Assembly: GCA_964623735.1 (NCBI GenBank)
Contig: CAZUVE010000031.1
Coordinates: forward strand, 1-22,961
Direction of reading: 5' to 3'
Length of the DNA stretch: 22,961 nt
Source: SW-9-67-25 sp964623735
Lineage (GTDB): Archaea > Halobacteriota > Halobacteria > Halobacteriales > Haloarculaceae
Positions 14,346-21,954 of this stretch are shown here, piece by piece (the stretch's first letter is position 1; each line of letters starts with the position of its first letter). A program made the translations under genes and the position numbers. The notes below the pieces were generated by a model. It was not told the DNA's origin. It saw nothing but the letters and a program-made list of their open reading frames with translations, and did not search any database.

Positions 14346-15062
14346 GGCCCCGACTGCTGCGACCAGCGAGACGTACCCGACGTCGCCCTGTTCGACGGCG
14401 GCCTCGAGGTCCTCGATACCGGCGCGGACGCGCCGCCCGCGCTCGCCGAGTGCGCCGAGCAGCCCCTCGTAGTCCACCTTCGATTGCAGGTCGTCGCGCA
14501 TCGCGAGCAGGTCGTTGCGGTGGTCCCGGACCTCCCCGACCGCGAAGCCGGCGTTCTCGAGGGCTGTCACCAGCCCCGCCCGACTCCGGCGGCCGGTGAG
14601 ACACAGCGCCTCGGCCATCGGCCCCGGGAGGTCGGGCGGGTCGCCGGCGACGACAACGTCCGACAGCGCTAGCCGACCGCCCGGAGCGAGCACACGGTTC
14701 GTTTCGGCCAGCGCGTCCGGGAGCGAGGGCGCGAGACAGAGGACACACTCCGCGAGGACGACCTCGACGCCAGCCGTCCGGACCGGGAGATCGGTCACGT
14801 CGCCCCGGACACTCCCGGGGGCGTCGCCGGGGGACCGGTCGAGTCCGACGGCGGTCGCGCCGCGGTCGCGGGCCTTCGCGAGCGCGCCGCCGCTGCCACA
14901 GCCTACCTCGAGCAACCGTGTGTCTCCCGAGACGCCCGCGCGGTCGAGCAACGCCACGGTCGCTTCGTGTCCGCCGGGGTGGAGTGGCCCGTCGAGTAAC
15001 GACTCGAGCACCGTCCAGGGGTTCTCGAGCGCGAGTTCGAGCGGGTTCCGGAGGCTAGTCAT
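14343..15062 (-). CDS. class I SAM-dependent methyltransferase, partner of the radical SAM gene
   Basis: A 239-residue cytoplasmic methyltransferase. LLEVGCGSGGALAKARDRGA (residues 50-69) is the SAM-binding glycine loop, GLDRS holds the acidic ribose ligand, and ETNRVLAPGGRLALSDVV is motif III. Two cysteines in AECVLCLAPS (106, 109) and one in EALCLTGRRS (154) fall where arsenite methyltransferases (ArsM) and a group of radical-SAM-linked methyltransferases (DVU_1556/TrsM type) carry Cys. The start codon overlaps the end of the radical SAM gene by 8 bases, so the two are translationally coupled and probably act in one pathway. The substrate is unknown. Its TGA stop is the first triplet of palindromic repeat copy 3. 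Confidence 0.83.
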   Translation of the reverse strand: MTSLRNPLELALENPWTVLESLLDGPLHPGGHEATVALLDRAGVSGDTRLLEVGCGSGGALAKARDRGATAVGLDRSPGDAPGSVRGDVTDLPVRTAGVEVVLAECVLCLAPSLPDALAETNRVLAPGGRLALSDVVVAGDPPDLPGPMAEALCLTGRRSRAGLVTALENAGFAVGEVRDHRNDLLAMRDDLQSKVDYEGLLGALGERGRRVRAGIEDLEAAVEQGDVGYVSLVAAVGA

Positions 15063-16569
15063 CCGTCCCCTCGACGTCGAGCACGCCGGTCGGGTCGCTC
15101 GCCCGCGGGTCCTCGGAGTAGCCGCCCGGCTCGGGTTCGTGGGGAACCGGCTCGTCGACCGCGGGCCGGCCGCCCCACCCCTCGCGCTGTCGGATGGCGT
15201 ACTCGCCGTCCTCGTCAGTCATGTTGTACCCACAGAAGGGGACGAGGTCGCCCTCGGGCGTCGGGACAGAGATACAGCAGTTCTCCAGGCGTGCGGCGTC
15301 CGCGGCGTCGGCGTCCATGAAACCCGTGATCGAGACCGGTACCACGCTGTCGAGCAACCCGTCGGCGCCCACTGACGCGACGGTATCCAGCAGGTCGAGC
15401 GGTCCGCCGCCCGCGTTCCCGCCCCCCGGAAGGTCGACGCCAGCGAGGTCGTCCCCGGCGAGGTCGGGCCCACAGCAGCAGTCCGCCGAGGAACAGGCCT
15501 TCGCCCGACCGGCAGTGGTGTTCGCGAGCAACTCCATCCAGTCCCGCTCGTCGACCATCCCCGACACCGACTCCCAGAGCCGGTCGTCGAGAAACTCCGT
15601 GAGCGCGACCGGGCCGTCGTCCCGGGGGAGAAGCGCGGTCGCCATCTGGCAGTACGACGAACAGCACGGCACGGGGAGCATATCGCGGGGCCCGAGCCCT
15701 TCCACCTGGTCGGCCAGCCGGCGGGCCACCTCGTCGAGCGGGAACCGCTCGGCGCCGCCGTGGTCGTCGAAGCGCCCGAAGTGTGCGACCGGCTGGAAGT
15801 TGATCGACTCCACGACGTCGGTGTTCCCGAGCCCGAACCGGACGATGTCGCCGAGTTCGTCGTCGTTGACGCCCGGCACGACAGTGGGAACGAGCACCAC
15901 CGGCAGGTCGGCCTCGCGGCAGGCCTCGATTGCGGCGTGTTTCTCCTCGACCAGGTCGACCTCCCGCAACTCCTCGTAGGTCCCGGCCGTGAGGCCGTCG
16001 AACTGGAGGTACAGCGCCGTCACGCCGGCGTCCGCGAGACGCTGCGCGTAGCCCTCCTCGCGGGCGATCCGGACGCCGTTGGTGTTGACCTGGACGTGGT
16101 CGAAGCCCATTCCAGCCGCGCGCTCGACCAGTTCCGGCAGGTCGTCGCGCACGGTGGGTTCGCCGCCCGAAAACTGGATCGGACGGGTCCCGGCCTCGTC
16201 CTTTACTACCTCCAGCAGGGCGAGAACGTCCCCGAAGGCACGCTGTTTGCCCCCGGGGCCCGACCCCGCAAAGCAGTACGAACACGAGAGGTTGCAGTCC
16301 TGGGTCACCTCCACAACAGAGAGGCAGGCGTGGTCGCCGTCGACGGCCAGGTCGCCGCTGGCCTCGTACTCGGGATCGATGCCCGCGGCCCACTCCCAGT
16401 GGTCGAGCGAGCCCCACACCTCGCGGCTCGCGGTCCCGTGGTCGGGACAGGTCCGGGTGAGGTAGACCCCGCCGTCCCGGGCCTCGTACCGGCCGGGGAC
16501 GCGCTCCAGACAGTCCGGACAGAGGCTCGTCGTCTCCGCCAGCGACTCGGCGTTCGCGTCGGTGCTCAT
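15055..16569 (-). CDS. radical SAM protein of the MJ0619/Tes-like family
   Basis: A 504-residue iron-sulfur enzyme. Residues 17-44 form a rubredoxin-like knuckle (CPDCLERVPGRYEARDGG with CPDHG at 41-45). TQDCNLSCSYCFAGSG (residues 89-104) gives the CxxxCxxC radical-SAM cluster ligands Cys92, Cys96 and Cys99, and QFSGGEPTVRDDL is the SAM-contact GGEP motif. The C-terminal third is Cys-rich: VPCCSSYCQMA, KACSSADCCCGPDL and ENCCISVP with PFCGYNMTDE, probably binding additional clusters. Length and motif order match COG1964 proteins such as M. jannaschii MJ0619. That family includes tetraether lipid synthase and methylene-tetrahydrofolate-dependent methylases. Haloarchaea make diether lipids, so tetraether synthesis is unlikely. 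The overlapping methyltransferase also recalls the bacterial TrsS/TrsM pairs of unknown product. ATG 16569 has a TATA-like GTAGTTTTACAT 24-35 nt upstream. Confidence 0.85.
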   Translation of the reverse strand: MSTDANAESLAETTSLCPDCLERVPGRYEARDGGVYLTRTCPDHGTASREVWGSLDHWEWAAGIDPEYEASGDLAVDGDHACLSVVEVTQDCNLSCSYCFAGSGPGGKQRAFGDVLALLEVVKDEAGTRPIQFSGGEPTVRDDLPELVERAAGMGFDHVQVNTNGVRIAREEGYAQRLADAGVTALYLQFDGLTAGTYEELREVDLVEEKHAAIEACREADLPVVLVPTVVPGVNDDELGDIVRFGLGNTDVVESINFQPVAHFGRFDDHGGAERFPLDEVARRLADQVEGLGPRDMLPVPCCSSYCQMATALLPRDDGPVALTEFLDDRLWESVSGMVDERDWMELLANTTAGRAKACSSADCCCGPDLAGDDLAGVDLPGGGNAGGGPLDLLDTVASVGADGLLDSVVPVSITGFMDADAADAARLENCCISVPTPEGDLVPFCGYNMTDEDGEYAIRQREGWGGRPAVDEPVPHEPEPGGYSEDPRASDPTGVLDVEGTDD

Positions 16570-16590
16570 GGACTCTGCCAAGGACGTTCC

Positions 16591-16604
16591 CAATGTAAAA
16601 CTAC
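16591..16604 (-). promoter_or_regulatory. TATA box of the radical SAM-methyltransferase operon
   Basis: Minus-strand GTAGTTTTACATTG lies 22-35 nt before the ATG at 16569. The divergent DUF547 gene has its own T-tract box (CTTTTTTCCC, 16671-16680) 20-29 nt before its ATG, in the same 130-bp interval. Confidence 0.5.
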
Positions 16605-16699
16605 CCCGCACGTGTACGTTCGTCGCCAAGACCTGCGGTTTTGGTGCCCGCGACGCCAGCCCGGGGAACCCTTTTTTCCCGCCTCGCCTACTCTCACAC

Positions 16700-17497
16700 A
16701 TGGCCAGGACACCCGTTCCCGAACCTGCCGGGGCGGACGCGAACGCAGGCGAGGGCACACAGAGCGGACCGCGGGCGACCACGGTGGCGGTTCCCGACCT
16801 GACCCCGACCGAAGCCGCCCAGGAGTTGCTCGTCGCGTACAAGCGCGGTGACGACCCCGACCCCTACCTCGCGGCGCTCGCGGACTTCGAGGAGGCGGAC
16901 CTGCGGCCGCTCCAGGGGGACCGCAGGGCGGCGCTCGCGTTCTGGCTGAACTGCTACAACGCCGGCACCCAGCGCCTGCTCGAGGAGCGACCCGACCTCT
17001 ACCGGAGTTCGCTTCGTTTCCTGCGGTTTTTCGGTGCCCGCTGTCTCACGATCGCCGGCACGGGGCTGAGCCTCGACGACATCGAGCAGGGCATCCTCCG
17101 GGGGCGCTCGAAGTACGGACTGGGGTACCTGCCCCGGCTGTTGCCCGACACCTTCGAGGTGCTCTACGGGCTCGACGACCTCGACCCGCGGATCCACTTC
17201 GCGCTCAACTGCGGCGCGGCGAGTTGCCCGGCGATCCGCGCCTACGACCCCGACGCGGTCGACGACCAGCTCGACCTCGCGACCCGTGTCTACCTCGACT
17301 CCGCCGTCGAGTACGACCCCGGCGCCGGAACCGTCCGCGTCCCGCGCCTCTTTCTCTGGTACCACGGCGACTTCGGCGGCGCGAGCGGCGTCCGGCGACT
17401 GCTCCGGACCCACGGGGTCGTCCCCGCCGGCGCAACGCCGCGGGTGCGGTACCAGTCGTGGGACTGGTCGCGCGCCGGCGGGAAGTTCGTCGAGTGA
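16700..17497 (+). CDS. DUF547 domain protein
   Basis: A 265-residue protein. After a variable 30-residue N-terminus the DUF547 core runs from about residue 65 to 240: RRAALAFWLNCYNAGTQRLL, then LSLDDIEQGILRG, IHFALNCGAASCPAIRAYDP and VPRLFLWYHGDFG. The invariant LNCYN and NCGAxSCP motifs put conserved Cys residues in a fold often compared with Cys peptidases/transglutaminases, but no activity is established. No signal peptide is evident, so it is probably cytoplasmic. It is divergent from the radical SAM operon and followed 51 bp later by purO on the same strand. A functional link to the radical SAM pair is possible from the shared promoter region but not shown. Confidence 0.85.
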   Translation: MARTPVPEPAGADANAGEGTQSGPRATTVAVPDLTPTEAAQELLVAYKRGDDPDPYLAALADFEEADLRPLQGDRRAALAFWLNCYNAGTQRLLEERPDLYRSSLRFLRFFGARCLTIAGTGLSLDDIEQGILRGRSKYGLGYLPRLLPDTFEVLYGLDDLDPRIHFALNCGAASCPAIRAYDPDAVDDQLDLATRVYLDSAVEYDPGAGTVRVPRLFLWYHGDFGGASGVRRLLRTHGVVPAGATPRVRYQSWDWSRAGGKFVE

Positions 17498-17548
17498 CGG
17501 CGCGGGGCTTCCGACACCTACATGACCGCTCCGCACCCACTCACGCGC

Positions 17549-18172
17549 ATGTACGTCGGACGGGTTCTCGTCGTCGGTCCAGCCGTGGGCGCCTACCGCG
17601 TCTCCTCGCGCTCGTTCCCGAACCGCCGCGCCGTCGACCGCGACGGCACGGTCACTGTCGGCCCCACTGCCGAGGCCCCCGAGACGGACAACCCCTACAT
17701 CTCCTACAACTGCGTCCGGCTCACAGACCGCGGCGCCGTGCTGGGCAACGGCTCGCACGTCGACCCCATCGCGGAGAAACTCGCGCTGGGCACCCCGGCG
17801 CGGGACGCCCTCGCGGACCCGCTGCTCGCGCTCGACTTCGAGAAGGACGACTACGACACCCCACGGATCGCCGGCGCCCTCGGCCTCGAGGACGACCCTA
17901 CTGCGCCCGCCGAAGGCCACGGGGCACTCGTGGGTGTCGTCCGCCGGGACGCGCTGGTGGTCGAGGCGGTCGACGGCCCGACGCTGGTGGCCACCTACGA
18001 GCGGGACAGCCCGGAACCGTTCCCGCTGGAGACAGACGACGCCGCCGGCGCCGCGAGCGAACTGTACGACCACGAGTTCGAGCACGCCGTCTGCGCCGCG
18101 GGCGTCGCAGTCGCCGACGACGGCTTCGAGACCGCTATCGTCAACGGCCCGGCCGACGACTCCGCCGAGTGA
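17549..18172 (+). CDS. purO: archaeal IMP cyclohydrolase PurO
   Basis: A 207-residue cytoplasmic enzyme that closes the ring of FAICAR to give inosine monophosphate, the last step of purine synthesis in archaea that lack the bacterial PurH cyclohydrolase domain. Family-specific stretches: MYVGRVLVVGPAVGAYRVSS, RSFPNRRAV, DNPYISYNCVRLTDRGAVLG, NGSHVDPIAEKLALGTPARD and FEKDDYDTPRIAG. Length fits the ~200-residue family and no key block is missing. The start is set at ATG 17549 (MYVGR), the conserved first residue, rather than the in-frame ATG nine codons earlier. It lies 51 bp after DUF547, so it may be in its transcript or have its own promoter (weak TATA-like CACCTACATG near 17516). Confidence 0.95.
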   Translation: MYVGRVLVVGPAVGAYRVSSRSFPNRRAVDRDGTVTVGPTAEAPETDNPYISYNCVRLTDRGAVLGNGSHVDPIAEKLALGTPARDALADPLLALDFEKDDYDTPRIAGALGLEDDPTAPAEGHGALVGVVRRDALVVEAVDGPTLVATYERDSPEPFPLETDDAAGAASELYDHEFEHAVCAAGVAVADDGFETAIVNGPADDSAE

Positions 18173-18294
18173 CGCCGTCGGGCCCGGAGTGGCGCTTGTC
18201 GGCCCCTCTCTGTTCTCGCCCGTGTCGTCGTCCTCTCGCCTGTGGTCCCCGAGGCGGACACCCGGTGGGTGTACACTGACGGCTGTGATCGTGT

Positions 18295-18332
18295 GTGGGA
18301 CTGACCGGACGCCCTCTCGTGGTCAGCCCCAC
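18295..18332 (+). terminator. strong hairpin between convergent purO and the dapA-like gene
   Basis: GTGGG-a-CTGACC (18295-18306) pairs with GGTCAG-c-CCCAC (18321-18332): 11 bp with one mismatch and a 14-nt loop. It lies 123 bp after the purO stop and 112 bp before the dapA-like stop, so it could end transcripts from both sides. No T-tract follows. Confidence 0.4.
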
Positions 18333-18417
18333 GATGGCCCACAACCCTCAGCACAGTGAAGAGACTCGACACCCGGGGTGGCGACACTGCTCACGCGTAT
18401 AGCCGACAGTATCACCA

Positions 18418-18446
18418 GCGGTACAGAGTCACAGCGATCAGTATCA
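18418..18446 (-). repeat. degenerate end of the palindromic element, copy 4
   Basis: On the minus strand TGATACTGATCGCTGT begins at the stop codon of the dapA-like gene and matches copy 1 at 22 of 29 positions. The palindrome centre and second arm are not recognisable. Confidence 0.45.
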
Positions 18447-19465
18447 GGCCGACAGAACCTCGTCGACGAGTCCCCGCACCTCCCGGGCAGTCTCCCCGTC
18501 GAGAGGCTGGAGTGGCGACCGAACCCGGCCGGCGGGGACGTCCCGGTGTCGCATTGCGGCCTTCACCGCGGGGACGCCGTGACGGCTGGTGATGGCTTCG
18601 TTGAGTTCTACCGCCGACGCACACAGCCTCCTGGCACCCGCGTGGTCGCCGGCGTCGTGCCGGGCGCGGACTTCGGCGGTAACCCCGGGGACGACGTTCG
18701 CCAGCGCCATGACGCCGCCGTCGGCGCCCGCGTCCAGCGCCGTCGCGTAGAGGCTGCCGCTGCCGACGAAGAGGTCGAACTCGGGGCCGGCCGCGCGCCG
18801 CTCGCGCCCGAACCGGACCATATCGCCCGCCGAGTCTTTCATGCCCGCGNNNNNNNNNNNNNNNNNNNNNNNNNNNNNNNNNNNNNNNNNNNNNNNNNNN
18901 NNNNNNNNNNNNNNNNNNNNNNNNNNNNNNNNNNNNNNNNNNNNNNNNNGCGCCGCTCGCGCCCGAACCGGACCATATCGCCCGCCGAGTCTTTCATGCC
19001 CGCGATGTTGTCGTGTTCGGCAAGCGCCGCCACCGTCTCGGGGTCGAGTGCCAGGCCCGTCTTCGCAGGCACGCTGTAGAGGTAGACCGGGAGGTCGCTC
19101 TCTCCGGCCAGGCGCTCGTAATACGACTGGAGCGCGTCCTGTTCGTGGGCGAAGTAGAATGGCGTGACGACGAGTGCTCCGTCGGCGCCGGCCTCGCGGG
19201 CCCGACGGGTCTGCTCGCGGGTCTCCGCCAGGCCGGGGTGACCCGTCCCCGCGAGCACCGGCACCGACACCTCGTCGGCGACGATTCCGACGACCTCGGC
19301 TCGCTCCTCGAGGGTCATGAGTTCGGCCTCGCCGTTCGACCCGCAGGGGACGACGAAGTCGACGCCGCCGTCGACGACCCACCGGCAGACTGCCCGCAGG
19401 CCCGCCTCCTCGAGTGTGCCGTCCTCGGCGAACGGCGTAACGAGGGGAACGCCAGTTCCGTTCAC
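18444..19465 (-). CDS. dihydrodipicolinate synthase (DapA) superfamily aldolase, split by an assembly gap
   Basis: Once the flanking 55-bp overlap is collapsed this is one 288-residue class I aldolase. It carries CGSNGEAELMTLEERAEVV (substrate-carboxylate loop, GSNGE in place of GTTGE), VYLYSVPAKTG (Tyr130) and IAGMKDSAGDM with Schiff-base Lys158. The family condenses or cleaves pyruvate with an aldehyde (DapA, sialic acid lyase, KDG aldolase, 4-hydroxy-2-oxoglutarate aldolase). GSNGE is not the pattern I expect for a true lysine-pathway DapA, so I leave the substrate open. The start ATG overlaps the stop of the upstream ADH-synthase-like gene by four bases, so the two aldolases form an operon. 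As deposited, coding is interrupted: the N-terminal frame ends in the Ns and the C-terminal frame resumes in another register. Confidence 0.88.
18850..18949. other. 100-N scaffold gap (artefact)
   Basis: Exactly 100 Ns. The 55 bases before it (18795-18849) are identical to the 55 bases after it (18950-19004). Removing the Ns and one copy (155 bases) restores the reading frame of the dapA-like gene, so the two contigs overlap and no sequence is missing. Confidence 0.95.
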
Positions 19466-20259
19466 GCGCCGCCCCGCTCGCGCTCGAGTGCCGCCAGCGC
19501 CGTCTCGACTGCTGCGTCGTCGTGGACGACGGCGGAGACGGCCGCGGTCATGGCGCCGGGTGCCTCGTGCTGGAAGACCGACCGCCCCATCGAGACGCCC
19601 GCGGCGCCGGCGTCCACGGCGTCACGGACCTGCTGGAGCATCTCCCGGTCGCTCCGGGGGCTCCCCCCGGCGGCGACGACCGGACGACCGGTCGCAGCAA
19701 CGACCTGCTCGAAACTCTCCGCGTCGCCCGAGTGGGCGGTCTTGATGATGTCGGCGCCGAGTTCCTCCCCGATCCGAACCGCGTGGGCGAGGCTCTCGGC
19801 GTCGTGTTCGTCGATACCGGGGCCGCGGGCGTAGGTCATCGCCAGCACCGGGACGCCCAGTTCGCCCGCCTCGGCGGTGACCCGGGCCAGATCCTCGAGT
19901 TGGTCGGGCTCGGAGTCGCTGCCGACGTTCACGTGGACGGAGACGGCGTCCGCGCCCGCCCGGACGGCCTCGCGGACGGTCCCGGTGACGCGCTTGTCGT
20001 TCGAATCCGGCCCGAGCGTCGTCGAGGCGTTCAGGTGGATCACGTAGCCCGCGCCGTTCCTGTTCGGATGGACCCGCTCGGCCAGCCCCTTCTGGGTCAG
20101 GACCGAGTCGGCACCCGCCGCGGTCACGGCGTCGATGGTCGACTCGATGTCCCGCAGGCCGTCCGTGGCACCGATGGTGATCCCGTGGTCCATCGGCACG
20201 TTCAGGAACCGTCCGTCTGTGCCGATCCGGTCGAGGCGTGCGCTGATACCGGTGTGCAT
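19462..20259 (-). CDS. ADH synthase / archaeal class I fructose-bisphosphate aldolase family protein
   Basis: A 265-residue TIM-barrel aldolase. The catalytic pattern of the archaeal DhnA-like family is complete: VPMDHGITIG (Asp24), MTYARGPGID (Tyr143) and ADIIKTAHSGD with Schiff-base Lys173, followed by the phosphate loops VVAAGGSPRSD and GVSMGRSVFQHE. Members are 2-amino-3,7-dideoxy-D-threo-hept-6-ulosonate synthase (AroA', first step of the archaeal dehydroquinate route to aromatic amino acids), fructose-bisphosphate aldolase, or LsrF-like enzymes. Overall wording resembles haloarchaeal AroA', but there is no aroB'-type dehydroquinate synthase beside it and its partner is a DapA-family aldolase, so a paralog with another substrate is equally possible. 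TATA-like GCTCTTTGAGG lies 22-32 nt before the ATG. It is divergent from the FAD oxidoreductase. Confidence 0.85.
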   Translation of the reverse strand: MHTGISARLDRIGTDGRFLNVPMDHGITIGATDGLRDIESTIDAVTAAGADSVLTQKGLAERVHPNRNGAGYVIHLNASTTLGPDSNDKRVTGTVREAVRAGADAVSVHVNVGSDSEPDQLEDLARVTAEAGELGVPVLAMTYARGPGIDEHDAESLAHAVRIGEELGADIIKTAHSGDAESFEQVVAATGRPVVAAGGSPRSDREMLQQVRDAVDAGAAGVSMGRSVFQHEAPGAMTAAVSAVVHDDAAVETALAALERERGGA

Positions 20260-20280
20260 CTATCGCCAGTCGATGACGCG

Positions 20281-20330
20281 CCTCAAAGAGCGTTGCGTTC
20301 CGCCACTGTCTGTCGAAATACCTTTGACCG
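20281..20330. promoter_or_regulatory. divergent promoters, aldolase operon and FAD oxidoreductase
   Basis: The 90-bp interval between starts 20259 and 20350 holds two TATA-like boxes: GCTCTTTGAGG (minus, 20281-20291) and CGAAATACCTTTGACC (plus, 20314-20329). Each is 21-36 nt before its start codon. They lie close enough for shared control by one regulator. Confidence 0.5.
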
Positions 20331-20349
20331 AACGGCGTCGGGGAAGGGT

Positions 20350-21501
20350 ATGGACGCGGCCGTCGTCGGCGGCGGAATCATCGGCGTCTCGTCGGCCTAC
20401 TACCTGGCACGACGCGGCGTGGACGTGACCGTCCTGGAGCGGGCAAGCGTCGGCGCGGGCAACACGGGCCGGGCCAACGGCGGCATCCGTGCGCAGTTCT
20501 CCTCGCCGGTCAGTGTCGCCCTCTCGAGAGAGAGCATCGCCGTCTGGGAGGACTTCGAGGCGGAGTTCGGCGTCGACATCGGCTACCGGCGGCCGGGCTA
20601 TCTGTTCTTGTTCCGCGAGGCGGCCACCGCCGAGCAGTTCCGGGCGCACGTCGCCGAACAGAACCGCCTGGGCGTCCCCAGCGAGTTCCTCACTCCCGAG
20701 GAGGCCGCCCAGCACTGTCTCGCTCTCCGGACCGAGCAGTTCTGCGGGGCCACCTACTCGCCGACCGATGGCTTCGCGGACCCGAACCTCGCGCTCCAGG
20801 GGTTCGTCGGGGCCGCCCGCGAGGCGGGCGCCGAGATCCGAACCGGCACCGAGGTGACCGCCCTCCAGCGCGACGGCGAGCGGATCACCGGCGTCGAGAC
20901 GGACGCCGGGACCGTCGCGGCCGACTACGTGGTCAACGCCGCCGGCGCGTGGGCCCGTCGGGTCGGCCGGATGGCCGGCCTCGACCTGCCGGTCTCGCCG
21001 CGGCGACGGAAACTCACCGTTCTGGACCCGGCGACACCCGTCCCCGAGTCGGTGCCGTTCGTCGTCGACGTCGACGGCGACACCCACTTCCGGCCCGAGC
21101 GGGAGAGTGCTGTGGTCGCCGGCGGGCACTTCGCGGACGCGGACCCCGAGGTCGACCCCGATACGGTCGACGAGTCGACGTCGCTTGACTGGGCCGCACA
21201 GGTCGTCGAATCGCTCGCAGACGTCGCTGGCTACTTCGGCCCGGAGACGCGGGTCGAGCGGGGCTGGGCCGGCGTCTACGCCGTCACGCCCGACCACCAT
21301 CCGATCATCGAGGAGACGCGCCCGGGCTTTGTCAACGCCGTCGGCTTCTCCGGGCACGGATTCATGCAATCGCCCGCGACCGGGCAGGTCGTCGCCGAAC
21401 TCGTCGTCGACGGCGAGGCCTCGCTGGTCGATGTCTCGGCCCTCGGCGCCGACCGATTCGAACGCGGCGCGCTCCTCCACGAGGGGACCGTCATCGACTG
21501 A
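20350..21501 (+). CDS. FAD-dependent amine/amino-acid oxidoreductase (DadA/sarcosine oxidase-like)
   Basis: A 383-residue flavoprotein of the D-amino-acid oxidase superfamily. The N-terminal dinucleotide fold is VVGGGIIGVSSAYYLARRGV followed by TVLERASVGAGNTGRANGG (residues 5-43, the GxGxxG loop and ribose Glu). YSPTDGFADPNLALQGFVGA is the typical central segment, YVVNAAGAWA a second FAD contact, and GWAGVYAVTPDHHPIIEETR with VGFSGHGFMQSPATGQVVAE form the C-terminal FAD/substrate region seen in sarcosine and glycine oxidases. It would oxidise a secondary or alpha amine to an imine, passing electrons to oxygen or a carrier. The actual substrate is unknown. It is divergent from the two-aldolase operon and followed after 6 bp by an acetyltransferase gene, which suggests a transcript of two. 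Confidence 0.87.
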   Translation: MDAAVVGGGIIGVSSAYYLARRGVDVTVLERASVGAGNTGRANGGIRAQFSSPVSVALSRESIAVWEDFEAEFGVDIGYRRPGYLFLFREAATAEQFRAHVAEQNRLGVPSEFLTPEEAAQHCLALRTEQFCGATYSPTDGFADPNLALQGFVGAAREAGAEIRTGTEVTALQRDGERITGVETDAGTVAADYVVNAAGAWARRVGRMAGLDLPVSPRRRKLTVLDPATPVPESVPFVVDVDGDTHFRPERESAVVAGGHFADADPEVDPDTVDESTSLDWAAQVVESLADVAGYFGPETRVERGWAGVYAVTPDHHPIIEETRPGFVNAVGFSGHGFMQSPATGQVVAELVVDGEASLVDVSALGADRFERGALLHEGTVID

Positions 21502-21507
21502 TTGGAT

Positions 21508-21954
21508 ATGACCGACCACACGCTTTCCCTCGAACCGGCGACCGTCGACCATCCGTACGTCGAGTCGCTCCTGGAGCGGAACGGCCTGCCCACCGGCGAC
21601 CTCGATCCCGAACGCGACGCGCTCTTCCTGTACGTGTGTTTCCGTGGCGACGAGCGGGTCGGAGTCGGAGGGGTCGAAATACACGGAGCCAACGGCTTGC
21701 TCCGGTCCGTGGTCGTCGAGGAGGATGCACGCGGGACGGGAATCGGGCGTGCCCTGTGCGAGAAGTTGGAGGGCCGTGCCGCGGCCGCGGGCGTCGAGCG
21801 GCTGTACCTGCTGACGACGACTGCCGGGGAGTTCTTCCGCGACCTGGGATACGAGGCGGCCGACCGGGCGGACGTGCCCGCGTCGATCAGCGAGACGAGT
21901 CAGTTCTCGGAACTGTGTCCCTCGACTGCTGTCTGCCTGTCGAAGCGACTGTGA
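21508..21954 (+). CDS. GNAT acetyltransferase, ArsN2-like
   Basis: A 148-residue cytoplasmic acyltransferase. LLRSVVVEEDARGTGIGRAL is the acetyl-CoA-binding strand and R/Q-x-x-G-x-G loop (residues about 65-84). LYLLTTTAGEFFRDLGYEAA and the closing IPASIS-like, ETSQFSELCPSTAVCLSKRL pattern are characteristic of the ArsN2 group named for arsenic-resistance neighbourhoods. Related ArsN1 enzymes acetylate the amino group of toxic glutamate analogues such as arsinothricin and phosphinothricin. There are no ars genes here apart from a distant ArsM-like methyltransferase, and the immediate partner is an amine oxidase, so an amino substrate other than an arsenical is reasonable. The start ATG is 6 bp after the oxidoreductase stop. 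An in-frame TTG two codons upstream is less likely. Confidence 0.82.
   Translation: MTDHTLSLEPATVDHPYVESLLERNGLPTGDLDPERDALFLYVCFRGDERVGVGGVEIHGANGLLRSVVVEEDARGTGIGRALCEKLEGRAAAAGVERLYLLTTTAGEFFRDLGYEAADRADVPASISETSQFSELCPSTAVCLSKRL

Noticed and set aside
14343..15062. Calling the methyltransferase arsM and the locus an arsenic cluster, together with the ArsN2-like gene
   Set aside because: Only two cysteine positions agree. There is no arsenite efflux, arsR or arsenate reductase gene, and the GNAT lies 6.5 kb away in another operon.
15055..16569. Calling the radical SAM gene tes (tetraether lipid synthase)
   Set aside because: Motif order fits the wider family, but haloarchaea make diether lipids and the paired methyltransferase is not part of the tetraether pathway.
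18795..19004. Direct repeat around the N gap as a mobile-element target duplication
   Set aside because: The repeat length, the exact 100 Ns and the restored reading frame all point to an assembly overlap and not to an insertion.
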